The notes under the pieces are model-generated. The model searched no databases, had not been told where the DNA came from, and was given only the letters and a program-made list of their open reading frames with translations. From Fervidobacterium pennivorans DSM 9078 (GTDB lineage Bacteria; Thermotogota; Thermotogae; Thermotogales; Fervidobacteriaceae), in the NCBI RefSeq assembly GCF_000235405.2, contig NC_017095.1:1947501-2011500 (forward strand): 64,000 bases of DNA. Reading direction: 5' to 3'. Position 1 is the stretch's first letter, and each line of letters opens with the position of its first letter. The position numbers and the translations under genes are program-made. Shown here piece after piece: positions 8,108 through 15,500 of this stretch.

Positions 8108-8746
8108 TCACGTGTTTTGTTGGTCATTAACTGCATTCTCTTCCTTTTTTCTTGGTTTTATAGCAACACGTACCTTAGTTGGTTTTACAACCTGCCCATT
8201 GAATGTGTAACCATCTTCAATGACTTCAAGAATAGTGTATTCTTCAACATCATCACGTTCCTCTTTTTCAAATGCTTCATGGTTGAACGGGTCAAACTTT
8301 CCAGAGGCATCAATAATCCTTAATCCCTCGTTTTCCAGTGTCTTTAGAAGTTTTTCATAGATTTTTTCTACTCCAAGTTTGAATTTTTCTAAATCCTTGT
8401 CTGAGTCGTAGTATTTGAACGCTCTCTTAAAATCGTCTAAAATGGGTATAAGCGCTTTTACTATACGAAGCGCCGTTGATTTCGTTGCGTCTCTAATTTG
8501 CCTATCAACGTCGAGCTTGTAATTTTCAAATGCTGCTTTGATTATGCGTGCAGCGTTCTGTATTTCCTTCAGTTGGTTTTCTAACTCTGCTATCTTTTCT
8601 TTCAGTTGTTTGTTCTCTTCTGATAATTCGTTTTGGTTCATTTGGTTCACTTCTTCTCGCTCCTTAATTTCATTTGAACTTTCCAAGTTGTTTTGAACTT
8701 GCAGTTGTGTTTCATTTATTTCATTTATTTTCTTTTCTTCACACAT
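8108..8746 (-). CDS. grpE: Nucleotide exchange factor GrpE
   Basis: Dimeric exchange factor that releases ADP from DnaK. The protein has 212 residues with an acidic, Glu/Asn-rich N-terminus, a long coiled-coil helix (LSEENKQLKEKIAELENQLK) and the C-terminal beta domain. The conserved features include FNHEAFEKEE, and then VEEYTILEVIEDGYTFNGQV and KPTKVRVA. An AGAGGAGG ribosome binding site precedes the ATG at 8746, which supports this start over an internal Met. It lies 30 bp downstream of hrcA and is regulated with it. Confidence 0.95.
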   Translation of the reverse strand: MCEEKKINEINETQLQVQNNLESSNEIKEREEVNQMNQNELSEENKQLKEKIAELENQLKEIQNAARIIKAAFENYKLDVDRQIRDATKSTALRIVKALIPILDDFKRAFKYYDSDKDLEKFKLGVEKIYEKLLKTLENEGLRIIDASGKFDPFNHEAFEKEERDDVEEYTILEVIEDGYTFNGQVVKPTKVRVAIKPRKKEENAVNDQQNT

Positions 8747-8776
8747 GTTCCCTACCTCCTCTTTTAGTTTGAGTTT

Positions 8777-9826
8777 TTAGACATTCCTCGATACTATAGT
8801 GAAATACTCGCTCAGTCTGTTGAGCATAAACTCGAAGCTATCCATAATCAAATCATATCGACCGTATTTGTCGAATATAACAGCAACGCGTCCAACGGGA
8901 TTATCTTCTGAGTAGAACTGTCCAAGAATTACCGAGAAATCTTCAAGGAACTTCAATCCATGCTCTTTACCGATGTATATGTCGTTCTCAAGCTCAAATA
9001 GTTCTTTGTAAAACACGTCGGATGAAACATACACAAGGATGTTTTGTAATTTTTTCAGATTGATTCTATCGTTTGCAAGAAGGTTTGGTAGTCCTTCCGT
9101 TATGTAATCTTCGTAGCTTTCAACAGATAACCTTTCCGTGATTTCTAAAAATCCACGACTGATAGTTCCAAAATCGCTGTCTTTGAAGCTATTTAAGTTG
9201 TTAAAATTATTGATTCGAGTAAGTATATCTCGCAATTTGGATTTGAATTCGTTCAATGTTAATCCTGTCATCGCTTTGTTAAGCATCTGCTCTATTTTCT
9301 CAACATCGTCAAGTTCGGTGTGCTGGATTGGAATGGAAGAACTGAGACCGAGGGATGTAATTATATTCGCAATTGAGAAATTCTTACTCACAGGTGTTAC
9401 AACTATACGCTTGATTCTTAGCGTTAGTGGGCTGGGCTTTTCAATAATAACCATACCTTTTGTTGAAGAGCTTAACAACTTTGCTGCACCCGTGAGCACC
9501 TTTTCCATATCACCGATTGGAAATTTTGCCGCAACCTCCACTTGTGAGCTTTTGGACTTTATCTCTTCCCTGATTTTTTTCAGTTCATTTACGTAAAACC
9601 TGAGTCCTTTGTCTGTTGGAACGCGACCAGCAGAAGTGTGTGGCTGGAATATATATCCCGTGCGCATTAAACGGTTCATATCATTTCTAATCGTTGCACC
9701 GGATCTCTCAATTGCAGCACTTTCCAAAACCCTTTTTGAGCTTACAGGGGTCCTCGTGTTGATGTATTCTTGCACAATGCAGTAAAGAACTTTCTTTTGT
9801 CTTTCGGTGATATCGTTTCCTAACAC
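8777..9826 (-). CDS. hrcA: Heat-inducible transcription repressor HrcA
   Basis: Represses class I heat-shock genes by binding the CIRCE operator; its activity is kept up by GroE in other bacteria. The protein has 349 residues. The N-terminal winged helix is TERQKKVLYCIVQEYI, then SGATIRNDMNRL and HTSAGRVPTDKGLRFYV, all signature HrcA segments. The central GAF-like part and the C-terminal end follow at normal length. I chose the GTG at 9826 because the anti-SD match AGAGGTGAT sits 8 bp before it. The longer version from GTG 9835 would overlap its own SD. A CIRCE-like element and a consensus promoter lie directly upstream, so it controls its own operon. Confidence 0.95.
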   Translation of the reverse strand: MLGNDITERQKKVLYCIVQEYINTRTPVSSKRVLESAAIERSGATIRNDMNRLMRTGYIFQPHTSAGRVPTDKGLRFYVNELKKIREEIKSKSSQVEVAAKFPIGDMEKVLTGAAKLLSSSTKGMVIIEKPSPLTLRIKRIVVTPVSKNFSIANIITSLGLSSSIPIQHTELDDVEKIEQMLNKAMTGLTLNEFKSKLRDILTRINNFNNLNSFKDSDFGTISRGFLEITERLSVESYEDYITEGLPNLLANDRINLKKLQNILVYVSSDVFYKELFELENDIYIGKEHGLKFLEDFSVILGQFYSEDNPVGRVAVIFDKYGRYDLIMDSFEFMLNRLSEYFTIVSRNV

Positions 9827-9883
9827 GGTTATCACCTCTCCGTTTTTCTATCTGTTTTAGCCTAATTTTTGTTATCAGAAATG

Positions 9884-9910
9884 TTAGCAATCTACACTTT
9901 AGTCTGCTAA
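9884..9910. promoter_or_regulatory. Degenerate CIRCE operator (HrcA binding site)
   Basis: TTAGCAATC-N9-GTCTGCTAA, compared with the CIRCE consensus TTAGCACTC-N9-GAGTGCTAA. Eight of nine bases match in the left arm and seven of nine in the right, with the exact 9-bp spacer. It starts right after the -10 box of the hrcA promoter, over the expected transcription start. Confidence 0.85.
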
Positions 9911-9911
9911 T

Positions 9912-9940
9912 ATATTACCATAAGTGTGAGAATTTGTCAA
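9912..9940 (-). promoter_or_regulatory. Promoter of the hrcA-grpE-dnaJ operon
   Basis: On the minus strand, TTGACA (9940-9935) and TAATAT (9917-9912) are spaced by 17 bp. The CIRCE element follows at once, so HrcA would block initiation. Confidence 0.8.
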
Positions 9941-9993
9941 TTTTTGGAGTGTTTTCAGTATCTGAGATATCAGACACAAAGCAAAGAAAAATA

Positions 9994-10021
9994 TTGATGA
10001 AAATTTCCTTTTTGGTAAAAT
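9994..10021 (+). promoter_or_regulatory. Candidate promoter of the EamA transporter gene
   Basis: TTGATG and TAAAAT are spaced by 16 bp, about 70 bp before the GTG start, divergent from the hrcA promoter. A short inverted repeat (TCTGA-N4-TCAGA, 9961-9974) lies between the two promoters. Confidence 0.5.
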
Positions 10022-10089
10022 AGTAACAGAAAAAATTGTGCGGAATACGAACATTTGTAGATGATTCTACTTTGCCTGAGGTGATAAAT

Positions 10090-10965
10090 GTGAACTGGAA
10101 GGTTTATATTTCTGGATTTGCAGTTTCAACGATATTTGGGTTATCATTCCTTTTTACTAAAAACAGTATAGAACATATAAACGTTTACACGTTTTTAGCC
10201 TTTAGGTTTGGTGTGGCAACCAGTGTGATGCTATTACTTTGGCTTTTTGGAATCGTAAAATTAACAAAGAAACCATTTTGGAAATTATGGAAAGTAGCGC
10301 TATTTCAACCGATTGCTTACTTTGTGTTCGAGACTAATGGACTCAGGTTTACGACGTCCTCTGAGGCTGGGATGTTGATTGCATTAATTCCAATCGTTAT
10401 AACGATTTTGAGTCCAGCATTGCTGAAAGAAAGAATCAGATGGTACCAAATTCTCTTCGCATTTCTTAGCTTTTTTGGAGTGTTTCTTATCGTCAAAGGT
10501 GGGGGATTAGAACAAGGAGCGCTACTTGGAAAGCTGTTGGTTTTGGGTGCGGTTTTCTCCGCAGCATTTTACAATATTTTCTCGAGAAAGCTATCCTCAG
10601 AGTTCACTCCTGTTGAGATAACGTTCTTTATGATGCTTACGGGATTTGTCTTTTTCTTTTTCCTGAGCATCGTAACAGGAAATTTCACAATCGCATTCCA
10701 CCCTGCTGTTGTTATTGGAGCATTGTATCTTGGCATACTTTCTTCAACGGTTGCATTTTTTCTTGTGAATTTCATGCTTAGCAAGGTTTCACCAACGGTT
10801 TCTTCTCTTTTCTCAAATCTAACGACGGTGATATCTGTAATTGCAGGCAGTTTCATTCGGCATGAAAGGATTGCTGCAGTACAAGTATTTGGAATGATTT
10901 TGATACTTGTTTCGCTAATTCTTAATTCTTATCTGAAAAGCAAAGAAGTTGAACAGAGTAGATAA
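10090..10965 (+). CDS. EamA/DMT-superfamily transporter
   Basis: An integral membrane permease of the drug/metabolite transporter superfamily; the substrate cannot be told. The 291-residue protein has about ten hydrophobic helices arranged as two EamA repeats. The first repeat contains FGLSFLFTKNSIE and FRFG, the second begins near SAAFYNIFSRKL and ends with ILSSTVAFFLVNFMLSKVSP. These are typical EamA positions. The start GTG at 10090 is chosen because GAGGTGAT lies 4 bp before it; the longer frame from TTG 10036 has no SD. It is monocistronic and ends at a bidirectional terminator shared with rpsB. Confidence 0.88.
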   Translation: MNWKVYISGFAVSTIFGLSFLFTKNSIEHINVYTFLAFRFGVATSVMLLLWLFGIVKLTKKPFWKLWKVALFQPIAYFVFETNGLRFTTSSEAGMLIALIPIVITILSPALLKERIRWYQILFAFLSFFGVFLIVKGGGLEQGALLGKLLVLGAVFSAAFYNIFSRKLSSEFTPVEITFFMMLTGFVFFFFLSIVTGNFTIAFHPAVVIGALYLGILSSTVAFFLVNFMLSKVSPTVSSLFSNLTTVISVIAGSFIRHERIAAVQVFGMILILVSLILNSYLKSKEVEQSR

Positions 10966-10969
10966 CAAA

Positions 10970-10996
10970 AAAGCCCTCGGATTTCCCGAGGGCTTT
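10970..10996. terminator. Bidirectional terminator between EamA gene and rpsB
   Basis: An 11-bp stem, AAAGCCCTCGG / CCGAGGGCTTT, has a 5-base loop. On the minus strand a run of six T follows, and on the plus strand a weaker T-rich run. Confidence 0.9.
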
Positions 10997-11013
10997 GGTA
11001 TTATTTATTTTCC

Positions 11014-11790
11014 TTATATTTCCTCTTCGTCAAGGTTTTCTGGTATGCTGATTTCAATTTCTTCTACTTCTGTCGTAGTTGTGGTTGCTTCTTCTGTTGA
11101 GTAAGGTACTCCTTCACGACCTTCGAGGTATGCATCCGCTATCTTACCGGCAATGAGAGCTATTGCTCTTATTGCGTCATCGTTCGATGGTATTACGTAG
11201 TCGATAGGATCCGGGTCACAGTTTGTATCAACCATTGCAACTATTGGTATTTTGAGGTGGTTCGCTTCTTCAACGGCTATCTTTTCTTTCCTCGGGTCGA
11301 CTATGAAGATGACATCGGGTAAGCTCTTCATGTTTTTGACGCCACCGAGGTTCTTTCTGAGTTTTTCAAGTTTCTTTCTGAGTTTGCTCTGTTCTTTTTT
11401 TGGAAGCTTGTCGAGTTCACCATTTGCTTCCATTTCCTCGAGTTCGATGAGCTTTTGGATTCTTGTCTGGATTGTGGAGAAGTTGGTCAAAAGTCCACCG
11501 AGCCATCTGTTGTTAACGTAGAATCCTCCGCATCTTTCAGCTTCATTTTTGACAACTTGTTGTGCTTGTTTCTTTGTTCCAACAAAGAGGATAGTTCCAC
11601 CTTTGCTTGCTACGTCTCTGACAAAATCGTAGGCTTCATCGAGTAGTTTGACAGTCTTTTGCAAATCGATAATATAGATACCTTTTCTTGCGCCGTAAAT
11701 ATACGGTTTCATCTTAGGGTTCCATCTTTGTGTTCTGTGCCCGAAATGGACACCTGCTTCCAAGAGCTGTTTCATCGTTACAACTGGCAT
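11014..11790 (-). CDS. rpsB: Small ribosomal subunit protein S2
   Basis: A 258-residue S2 protein starting [25 protein letters not shown], the family signature. It continues with [23 protein letters not shown] and the second signature around [19 protein letters not shown]. The last 30 residues are an acidic, Thr-rich tail. The longest frame runs back to 12057, but the true start is the ATG at 11790, preceded by GGAGGTG. Usually rpsB is followed by tsf (EF-Ts); here a terminator follows directly, so rpsB stands alone. A structured leader upstream suggests autoregulation. Confidence 0.96.
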   Translation of the reverse strand: MPVVTMKQLLEAGVHFGHRTQRWNPKMKPYIYGARKGIYIIDLQKTVKLLDEAYDFVRDVASKGGTILFVGTKKQAQQVVKNEAERCGGFYVNNRWLGGLLTNFSTIQTRIQKLIELEEMEANGELDKLPKKEQSKLRKKLEKLRKNLGGVKNMKSLPDVIFIVDPRKEKIAVEEANHLKIPIVAMVDTNCDPDPIDYVIPSNDDAIRAIALIAGKIADAYLEGREGVPYSTEEATTTTTEVEEIEISIPENLDEEEI

Positions 11791-11832
11791 ACCGACACCT
11801 CCATGATTTGGTTTTATCCTCCGCCCCCTTGA

Positions 11833-11873
11833 CCCACCGACCTTGCAATTACCTTGCAAGGCACCGAGGTGGG
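11833..11873 (-). promoter_or_regulatory. Structured 5' leader of rpsB (candidate S2 autoregulatory element)
   Basis: In the rpsB transcript an outer stem CCCACC/GGTGGG encloses an asymmetric internal loop and an inner perfect 8-bp stem CCTTGCAA/TTGCAAGG with a GGTAA loop. It lies between the promoter and the SD. Free-standing rpsB genes in other bacteria have leaders bound by S2. Whether this one belongs to a known class cannot be judged here. Confidence 0.6.
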
Positions 11874-11918
11874 AAACGGGTTGGCGTGTGGATTGGGATA
11901 CATTTTTAACGCATTCGA

Positions 11919-11946
11919 ATTTTATCATATATTTTTTGTTCGTCAA
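11919..11946 (-). promoter_or_regulatory. Promoter of rpsB
   Basis: On the minus strand, TTGACG (11946-11941) and TAAAAT (11924-11919) are spaced by 16 bp. The leader would be about 120 nucleotides long. Confidence 0.65.
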
Positions 11947-11987
11947 GTATTTAGTGTTGCAAACGGAAGGCATTAAATGGTAGTTAG

Positions 11988-12017
11988 TTGTTTTATTACG
12001 CAAAAATGTGATAAAAT
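11988..12017 (+). promoter_or_regulatory. Candidate promoter of the solute-binding/GGDEF-like gene
   Basis: TTGTTT and TAAAAT are spaced by 18 bp, about 50 bp before the GTG start of the downstream gene, divergent from the rpsB promoter. Confidence 0.45.
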
Positions 12018-12064
12018 ATGTAGCGAGATGCTCAGTCTGAAACTCAGAGGAGGGCAAAGCAACA

Positions 12065-13387
12065 GTGAAGAGAAAATTAAGTTTTCTTTTTTATTTTTTC
12101 TTGATGTCCACTCTTTTGTTTTCGGCGATAAAAATAGGTTATTACGATAACTACCCGCTAACTTACGATGACAATGGTAAGCCTAATGGATTGTTCATAG
12201 ACGTGCTCAAAAGAGCTGGAATCCTAAGAAGTTTCGATGTGGAATTTATCTTTGGCGAATTTGCTGACCTTATGCAGCAATTGAATAAGGGTTATATTGA
12301 TATGGTCGTTTGTGTTGCGCATACTCCCGAACGCGAAAAATTATATTCGTTTAACACAGAACCTGTAATTATAAACTGGGGCGTACTTGTTAGTTTTAGG
12401 ACTCTTGAAGATATAAAAGCAATAGATGGAAAGAACGTTGCTGTTAATCGTGGGGATATATACTATCAAAAATTCTTGGAGATTGCTCAGTCTTTTGATG
12501 TGAAACCAAATTATGTGGGATACGACTCGTATGAGAGCGTTATAAGAGCTGTCAACGATGGAGAAGCGATAGCTGGTGTTGTTAGTAGGATAGCTTATCT
12601 TGTCAACAATACTAAGTATCCGAAAGTTAGGGCAACACCCTTTGTTTTTAGTCCTGTTCAACTCAAGTTTGCAATTCGCAAAGGTTCTGAAGTAGCCAAT
12701 AAAGATATTTTAGAAAAGATTGATAAGACGGTTGCAGTTATGAAAGTTTCTGGTGAGTTGGATAAGATTTTTAATTCATATTTTGGCGTTTCAAGAATGG
12801 TTGGAAGACAAGGTTTTCAGATGTATTTGATAATAATATTTATAGGACTTTACGTACTTACCATAGCTGGCTTTATGCATGTAATAAAACTCCAAAAAGC
12901 TCGCTATGAAGCTGCTTTAGAGGTAAACAGACAAGCTATAGCGAGAGAAAGCATTCTCGACGAAAGTAGAGGGATTTACACTTACAGTATCGGATTAGAA
13001 ATTTTGAAAAAGTACATGGAACTTTCGAAGCGGGAGAATCAATTGCTCGGAGTTGTTATTTTGGAATTTGAAGGAACAGGATGCGAAGAAAGTAAGGGAA
13101 AGGTAGAAAGCATACTTAGGCAAAATGCAAAAGAAGGAGATGTTATAATTCACATATCACAAAATACATATGCGCTGGTCCTTTACAAATATGGTGTTTT
13201 CTTTGCGGAACATTTTAGAAGAAAGGTAGTAGATTCTTTGGAAAAAAATAATATACCTTGCAACCTCTACATTGGGTTTGCAAGGTATATTCCAGAAAAA
13301 AACATATCGGCGGAAGCTCTCGTATATGAGGCAACTGCTGAAATGGAAAAAGATAAAGAATTCAAGAAAAAGATGAATATTGAGTGA
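12065..13387 (+). CDS. Membrane receptor: periplasmic solute-binding (SBP_bac_3) domain joined to a degenerate GGDEF domain
   Basis: The protein has 440 residues. A signal-type hydrophobic segment (5-20) is followed by a type 3 solute-binding domain (22-240). It opens with [21 protein letters not shown] and ends with the usual [13 protein letters not shown]. One transmembrane helix follows (253-274), then a short linker and a cytoplasmic domain (295-435) that aligns by pattern with GGDEF domains. The signature is absent: the GGDEF position reads SQNTYALVL (365-373), and the metal-binding Asp of the first strand is replaced in ILEFEGTG. It is therefore unlikely to make c-di-GMP; it may bind GTP or regulate a partner. 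The GTG start has AGGAGG 11 bp upstream. The 3' end overlaps the convergent HD-GYP gene by 26 bp. Confidence 0.78.
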   Translation: MKRKLSFLFYFFLMSTLLFSAIKIGYYDNYPLTYDDNGKPNGLFIDVLKRAGILRSFDVEFIFGEFADLMQQLNKGYIDMVVCVAHTPEREKLYSFNTEPVIINWGVLVSFRTLEDIKAIDGKNVAVNRGDIYYQKFLEIAQSFDVKPNYVGYDSYESVIRAVNDGEAIAGVVSRIAYLVNNTKYPKVRATPFVFSPVQLKFAIRKGSEVANKDILEKIDKTVAVMKVSGELDKIFNSYFGVSRMVGRQGFQMYLIIIFIGLYVLTIAGFMHVIKLQKARYEAALEVNRQAIARESILDESRGIYTYSIGLEILKKYMELSKRENQLLGVVILEFEGTGCEESKGKVESILRQNAKEGDVIIHISQNTYALVLYKYGVFFAEHFRRKVVDSLEKNNIPCNLYIGFARYIPEKNISAEALVYEATAEMEKDKEFKKKMNIE

Positions 13388-15128
13388 GAGAATAATTAAA
13401 CCATCTTAATTCCTCCCAAATTTTACGTATTTCATCAGCGTTTTCTTTAAATACTTCCAGTATTTTCGGTGAAAAGTGAGATGGAAGTGTTCTACCATCA
13501 CCTTTTAAGATAATTTCCAATGCCTCTTCGTGGGTCATACCTTTTTTATAAGGTCTGTCAGAACGCAGAGCATCGTAGACGTCTACGATTTTTACTATTT
13601 GTGCCTCAGTTGGTATTTCTTCATTTGCTAAGCCAAATGGATAACCTGTTCCATCGTAATTTTCATGGTGATATAACGCTATGTTTAAGGCTGTTTCAAA
13701 ACCAGGAACATCAAGAATCCTTCTTGCATAGATTGTATGTTTTTTCATCTCTTCCCATTCTTCTGGTGTTAATTTTCCAGGTTTTAGTAGGATTTCCTTT
13801 GGTATGAAAATCTTTCCTATATCATGCAAGCTTGCGAACATGTTTATCTCTTCAATTTTTTCTTCAGACAAATTCAGCTTTTCAGCAATTAATTTGGAGA
13901 GGTGTTTAACCCTATATATATGCTGACCTGTATTTTCATCGTAGCCTTCGGCGATAATAGCCAACTTTTCGGAAATATTAACCAAGAGTCTTTTAAATTC
14001 CTCGCTTTTGAGTTTTATTTCATCGTAAGAACGCATAAGTTCTTGGTTTGTGGCTTCTAATTCCTCCATAGTTGCGCTCAGTTCTTGTAAGATTGCCGAG
14101 AGAGTTTCATAAAATTCCTGGGTTTCGACTAAGTTAAAGTTGCCTGCAGGTGGTAAAGTGCCTGTGTTCCCAATTTCTCTCACGGCAATGGATAACTTAT
14201 TCAAATCGGAAGCGAAAGGTTTTAGCGTTGCTTGTGTGGCAAAGAGCGTAAAAATAATTACGGTTAGTATAAACGCAATCAAATAGATGAGAACGTAGAA
14301 TAAAACTTTTCGGTAATCAAAAACAACTTTGAGATAAATTGGAACGGTTAATTCTCTGTAGGAAGAAAGAACGTAGGCTTTATAGAATATGGATTTTGGC
14401 CAGTCCCTTTTTAAATATTGGTCCTTAAAGCCTTCTGCAATTATTGGGTCAGCTATCTTTTTAGAGGTATCCAACCTGTTTTCGTAATCTACGTATATGG
14501 CTATCTCAGAAACATTTGCTGCGGATAAGTTTGCTAATCCTTTTATAAATCCTTCGTATAATCTTGGACTTAGGTATAACGTGAAAAGAAGATATTCGGT
14601 TTCAGAGAACTGTAACCATAGGTATTTGACCACGCGTGATGTCCCTGGAACAAAGCCTGTAATGATTGATATGGAATTTGTAGAATAAACTGTAGGTTTA
14701 AATCCAATATTTTTTACAGTTGCAAGATAACCTGTTGCGTTCAAAATTTCTCCTTTTGAGTTCAACAGAGCGACGTCTATATCAACGAAGACGTTTGGAA
14801 TACTGTATAAAATGGTCTGTGAAAGTTGCTTTTTAATGTTTTCTAAGGCTTCGTTTTTATTTAAATTACCGATAAGCTCCTTGGCTAAAGGAAGGTTAGC
14901 CCTTATGTAATCTTCCAGCTCTTCATCATGATGTGAAACTAGGGTATTAAATGTGTCAAGAAAGTTTCTAAAAGCTAAGTCTATCTTTTCAAAATGCGCA
15001 GTCGAATTTTCCACACTGTAGAATCTTGTCCAAATCAGTGAGCCAACAAGAACGAATATAGTAACTGAAATTGCAACTAGAAAGTTTTTTATGAGGATAC
15101 TCTTCTTAAGTTGGTCAACCCTTAACAT
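13362..15128 (-). CDS. Membrane-bound HD-GYP domain protein (probable cyclic dinucleotide phosphodiesterase)
   Basis: The protein has 588 residues. One transmembrane helix near the N-terminus (about 14-35) and a second around 275-300 flank an extracytoplasmic sensor region of some 240 residues. A coiled-coil linker (LSATMEELEATNQELMRSYDE) leads to the HD-GYP domain, with SLHDIGKIFIP, the HTIYARRIL helix, ALYHHENYDGTGYP and DVYDALRSDRPY. HD and GYP motifs are intact, so hydrolysis of c-di-GMP or a related dinucleotide is expected. The ATG at 15128 is preferred over ATG 15182 because AAGGAG sits 8 bp before it; the longer frame overlaps the previous stop as ATGA but has no SD. It is the last gene of the long minus-strand operon. 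Confidence 0.88.
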   Translation of the reverse strand: MLRVDQLKKSILIKNFLVAISVTIFVLVGSLIWTRFYSVENSTAHFEKIDLAFRNFLDTFNTLVSHHDEELEDYIRANLPLAKELIGNLNKNEALENIKKQLSQTILYSIPNVFVDIDVALLNSKGEILNATGYLATVKNIGFKPTVYSTNSISIITGFVPGTSRVVKYLWLQFSETEYLLFTLYLSPRLYEGFIKGLANLSAANVSEIAIYVDYENRLDTSKKIADPIIAEGFKDQYLKRDWPKSIFYKAYVLSSYRELTVPIYLKVVFDYRKVLFYVLIYLIAFILTVIIFTLFATQATLKPFASDLNKLSIAVREIGNTGTLPPAGNFNLVETQEFYETLSAILQELSATMEELEATNQELMRSYDEIKLKSEEFKRLLVNISEKLAIIAEGYDENTGQHIYRVKHLSKLIAEKLNLSEEKIEEINMFASLHDIGKIFIPKEILLKPGKLTPEEWEEMKKHTIYARRILDVPGFETALNIALYHHENYDGTGYPFGLANEEIPTEAQIVKIVDVYDALRSDRPYKKGMTHEEALEIILKGDGRTLPSHFSPKILEVFKENADEIRKIWEELRWFNYSLTQYSSFS

Positions 15129-15178
15129 TACTACCGCTCCTTTTCGTTTGAATCCAGTCATTCTGAAATTGAAATGAG

Positions 15179-15496
15179 TCATTTTTGAAATTTTTTCAGG
15201 ATTTGCAACCTGTCTGGGTTTTCATAGTTTAAACAACATCCACTTCCAAAAAGTCTAATTTCAAGTTTTTGTGATTCTTCAAATGCGTTTATTTCATCGT
15301 ATTTGCTACACAAGTTATCTTCAGTTAAATACTTGCATTGGTTTTTCTCATAGTCCCATTCACCGTAGTAACAAACGGTATGTTTACAGCACCAGCCACA
15401 CTTTACACATGGTGGGCATGCCGTTTGTTTTGTTTCATCCAACATTTTTTCAAGTTCTTCTACAAAATCATCTGATAATGGCTCTGAGCTACTCAT
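15179..15496 (-). CDS. Small cysteine-rich YkgJ-like (CxxCxxCC) protein
   Basis: The protein has 105 residues with ten cysteines: 27, 30, 33, 36, 37, 42, 54, 63, 87 and 88. The core CPPCVKCGWCCKHTVC resembles the YkgJ/UPF0153 family, proposed to bind zinc or an iron-sulfur cluster; the biochemical role is unknown. The N-terminal 25 residues are acidic and helical. It starts 4 bp after der and ends just before the HD-GYP gene, so it is part of the same transcript. The cysteine pattern is directly visible; the function is not. Confidence 0.75.
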   Translation of the reverse strand: MSSSEPLSDDFVEELEKMLDETKQTACPPCVKCGWCCKHTVCYYGEWDYEKNQCKYLTEDNLCSKYDEINAFEESQKLEIRLFGSGCCLNYENPDRLQILKKFQK

Positions 15497-15500
15497 GAGT

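Noticed and set aside
11791-12057. An N-terminal extension of S2 of about 89 residues
   Set aside because: The family start [13 protein letters not shown] is at 11790 with an SD; the extension covers the leader hairpin and the promoter.
13362-15182. A longer HD-GYP frame starting at ATG 15182
   Set aside because: It overlaps the previous stop as ATGA but has no SD. ATG 15128 has AAGGAG at good spacing and leads directly into the first membrane helix.
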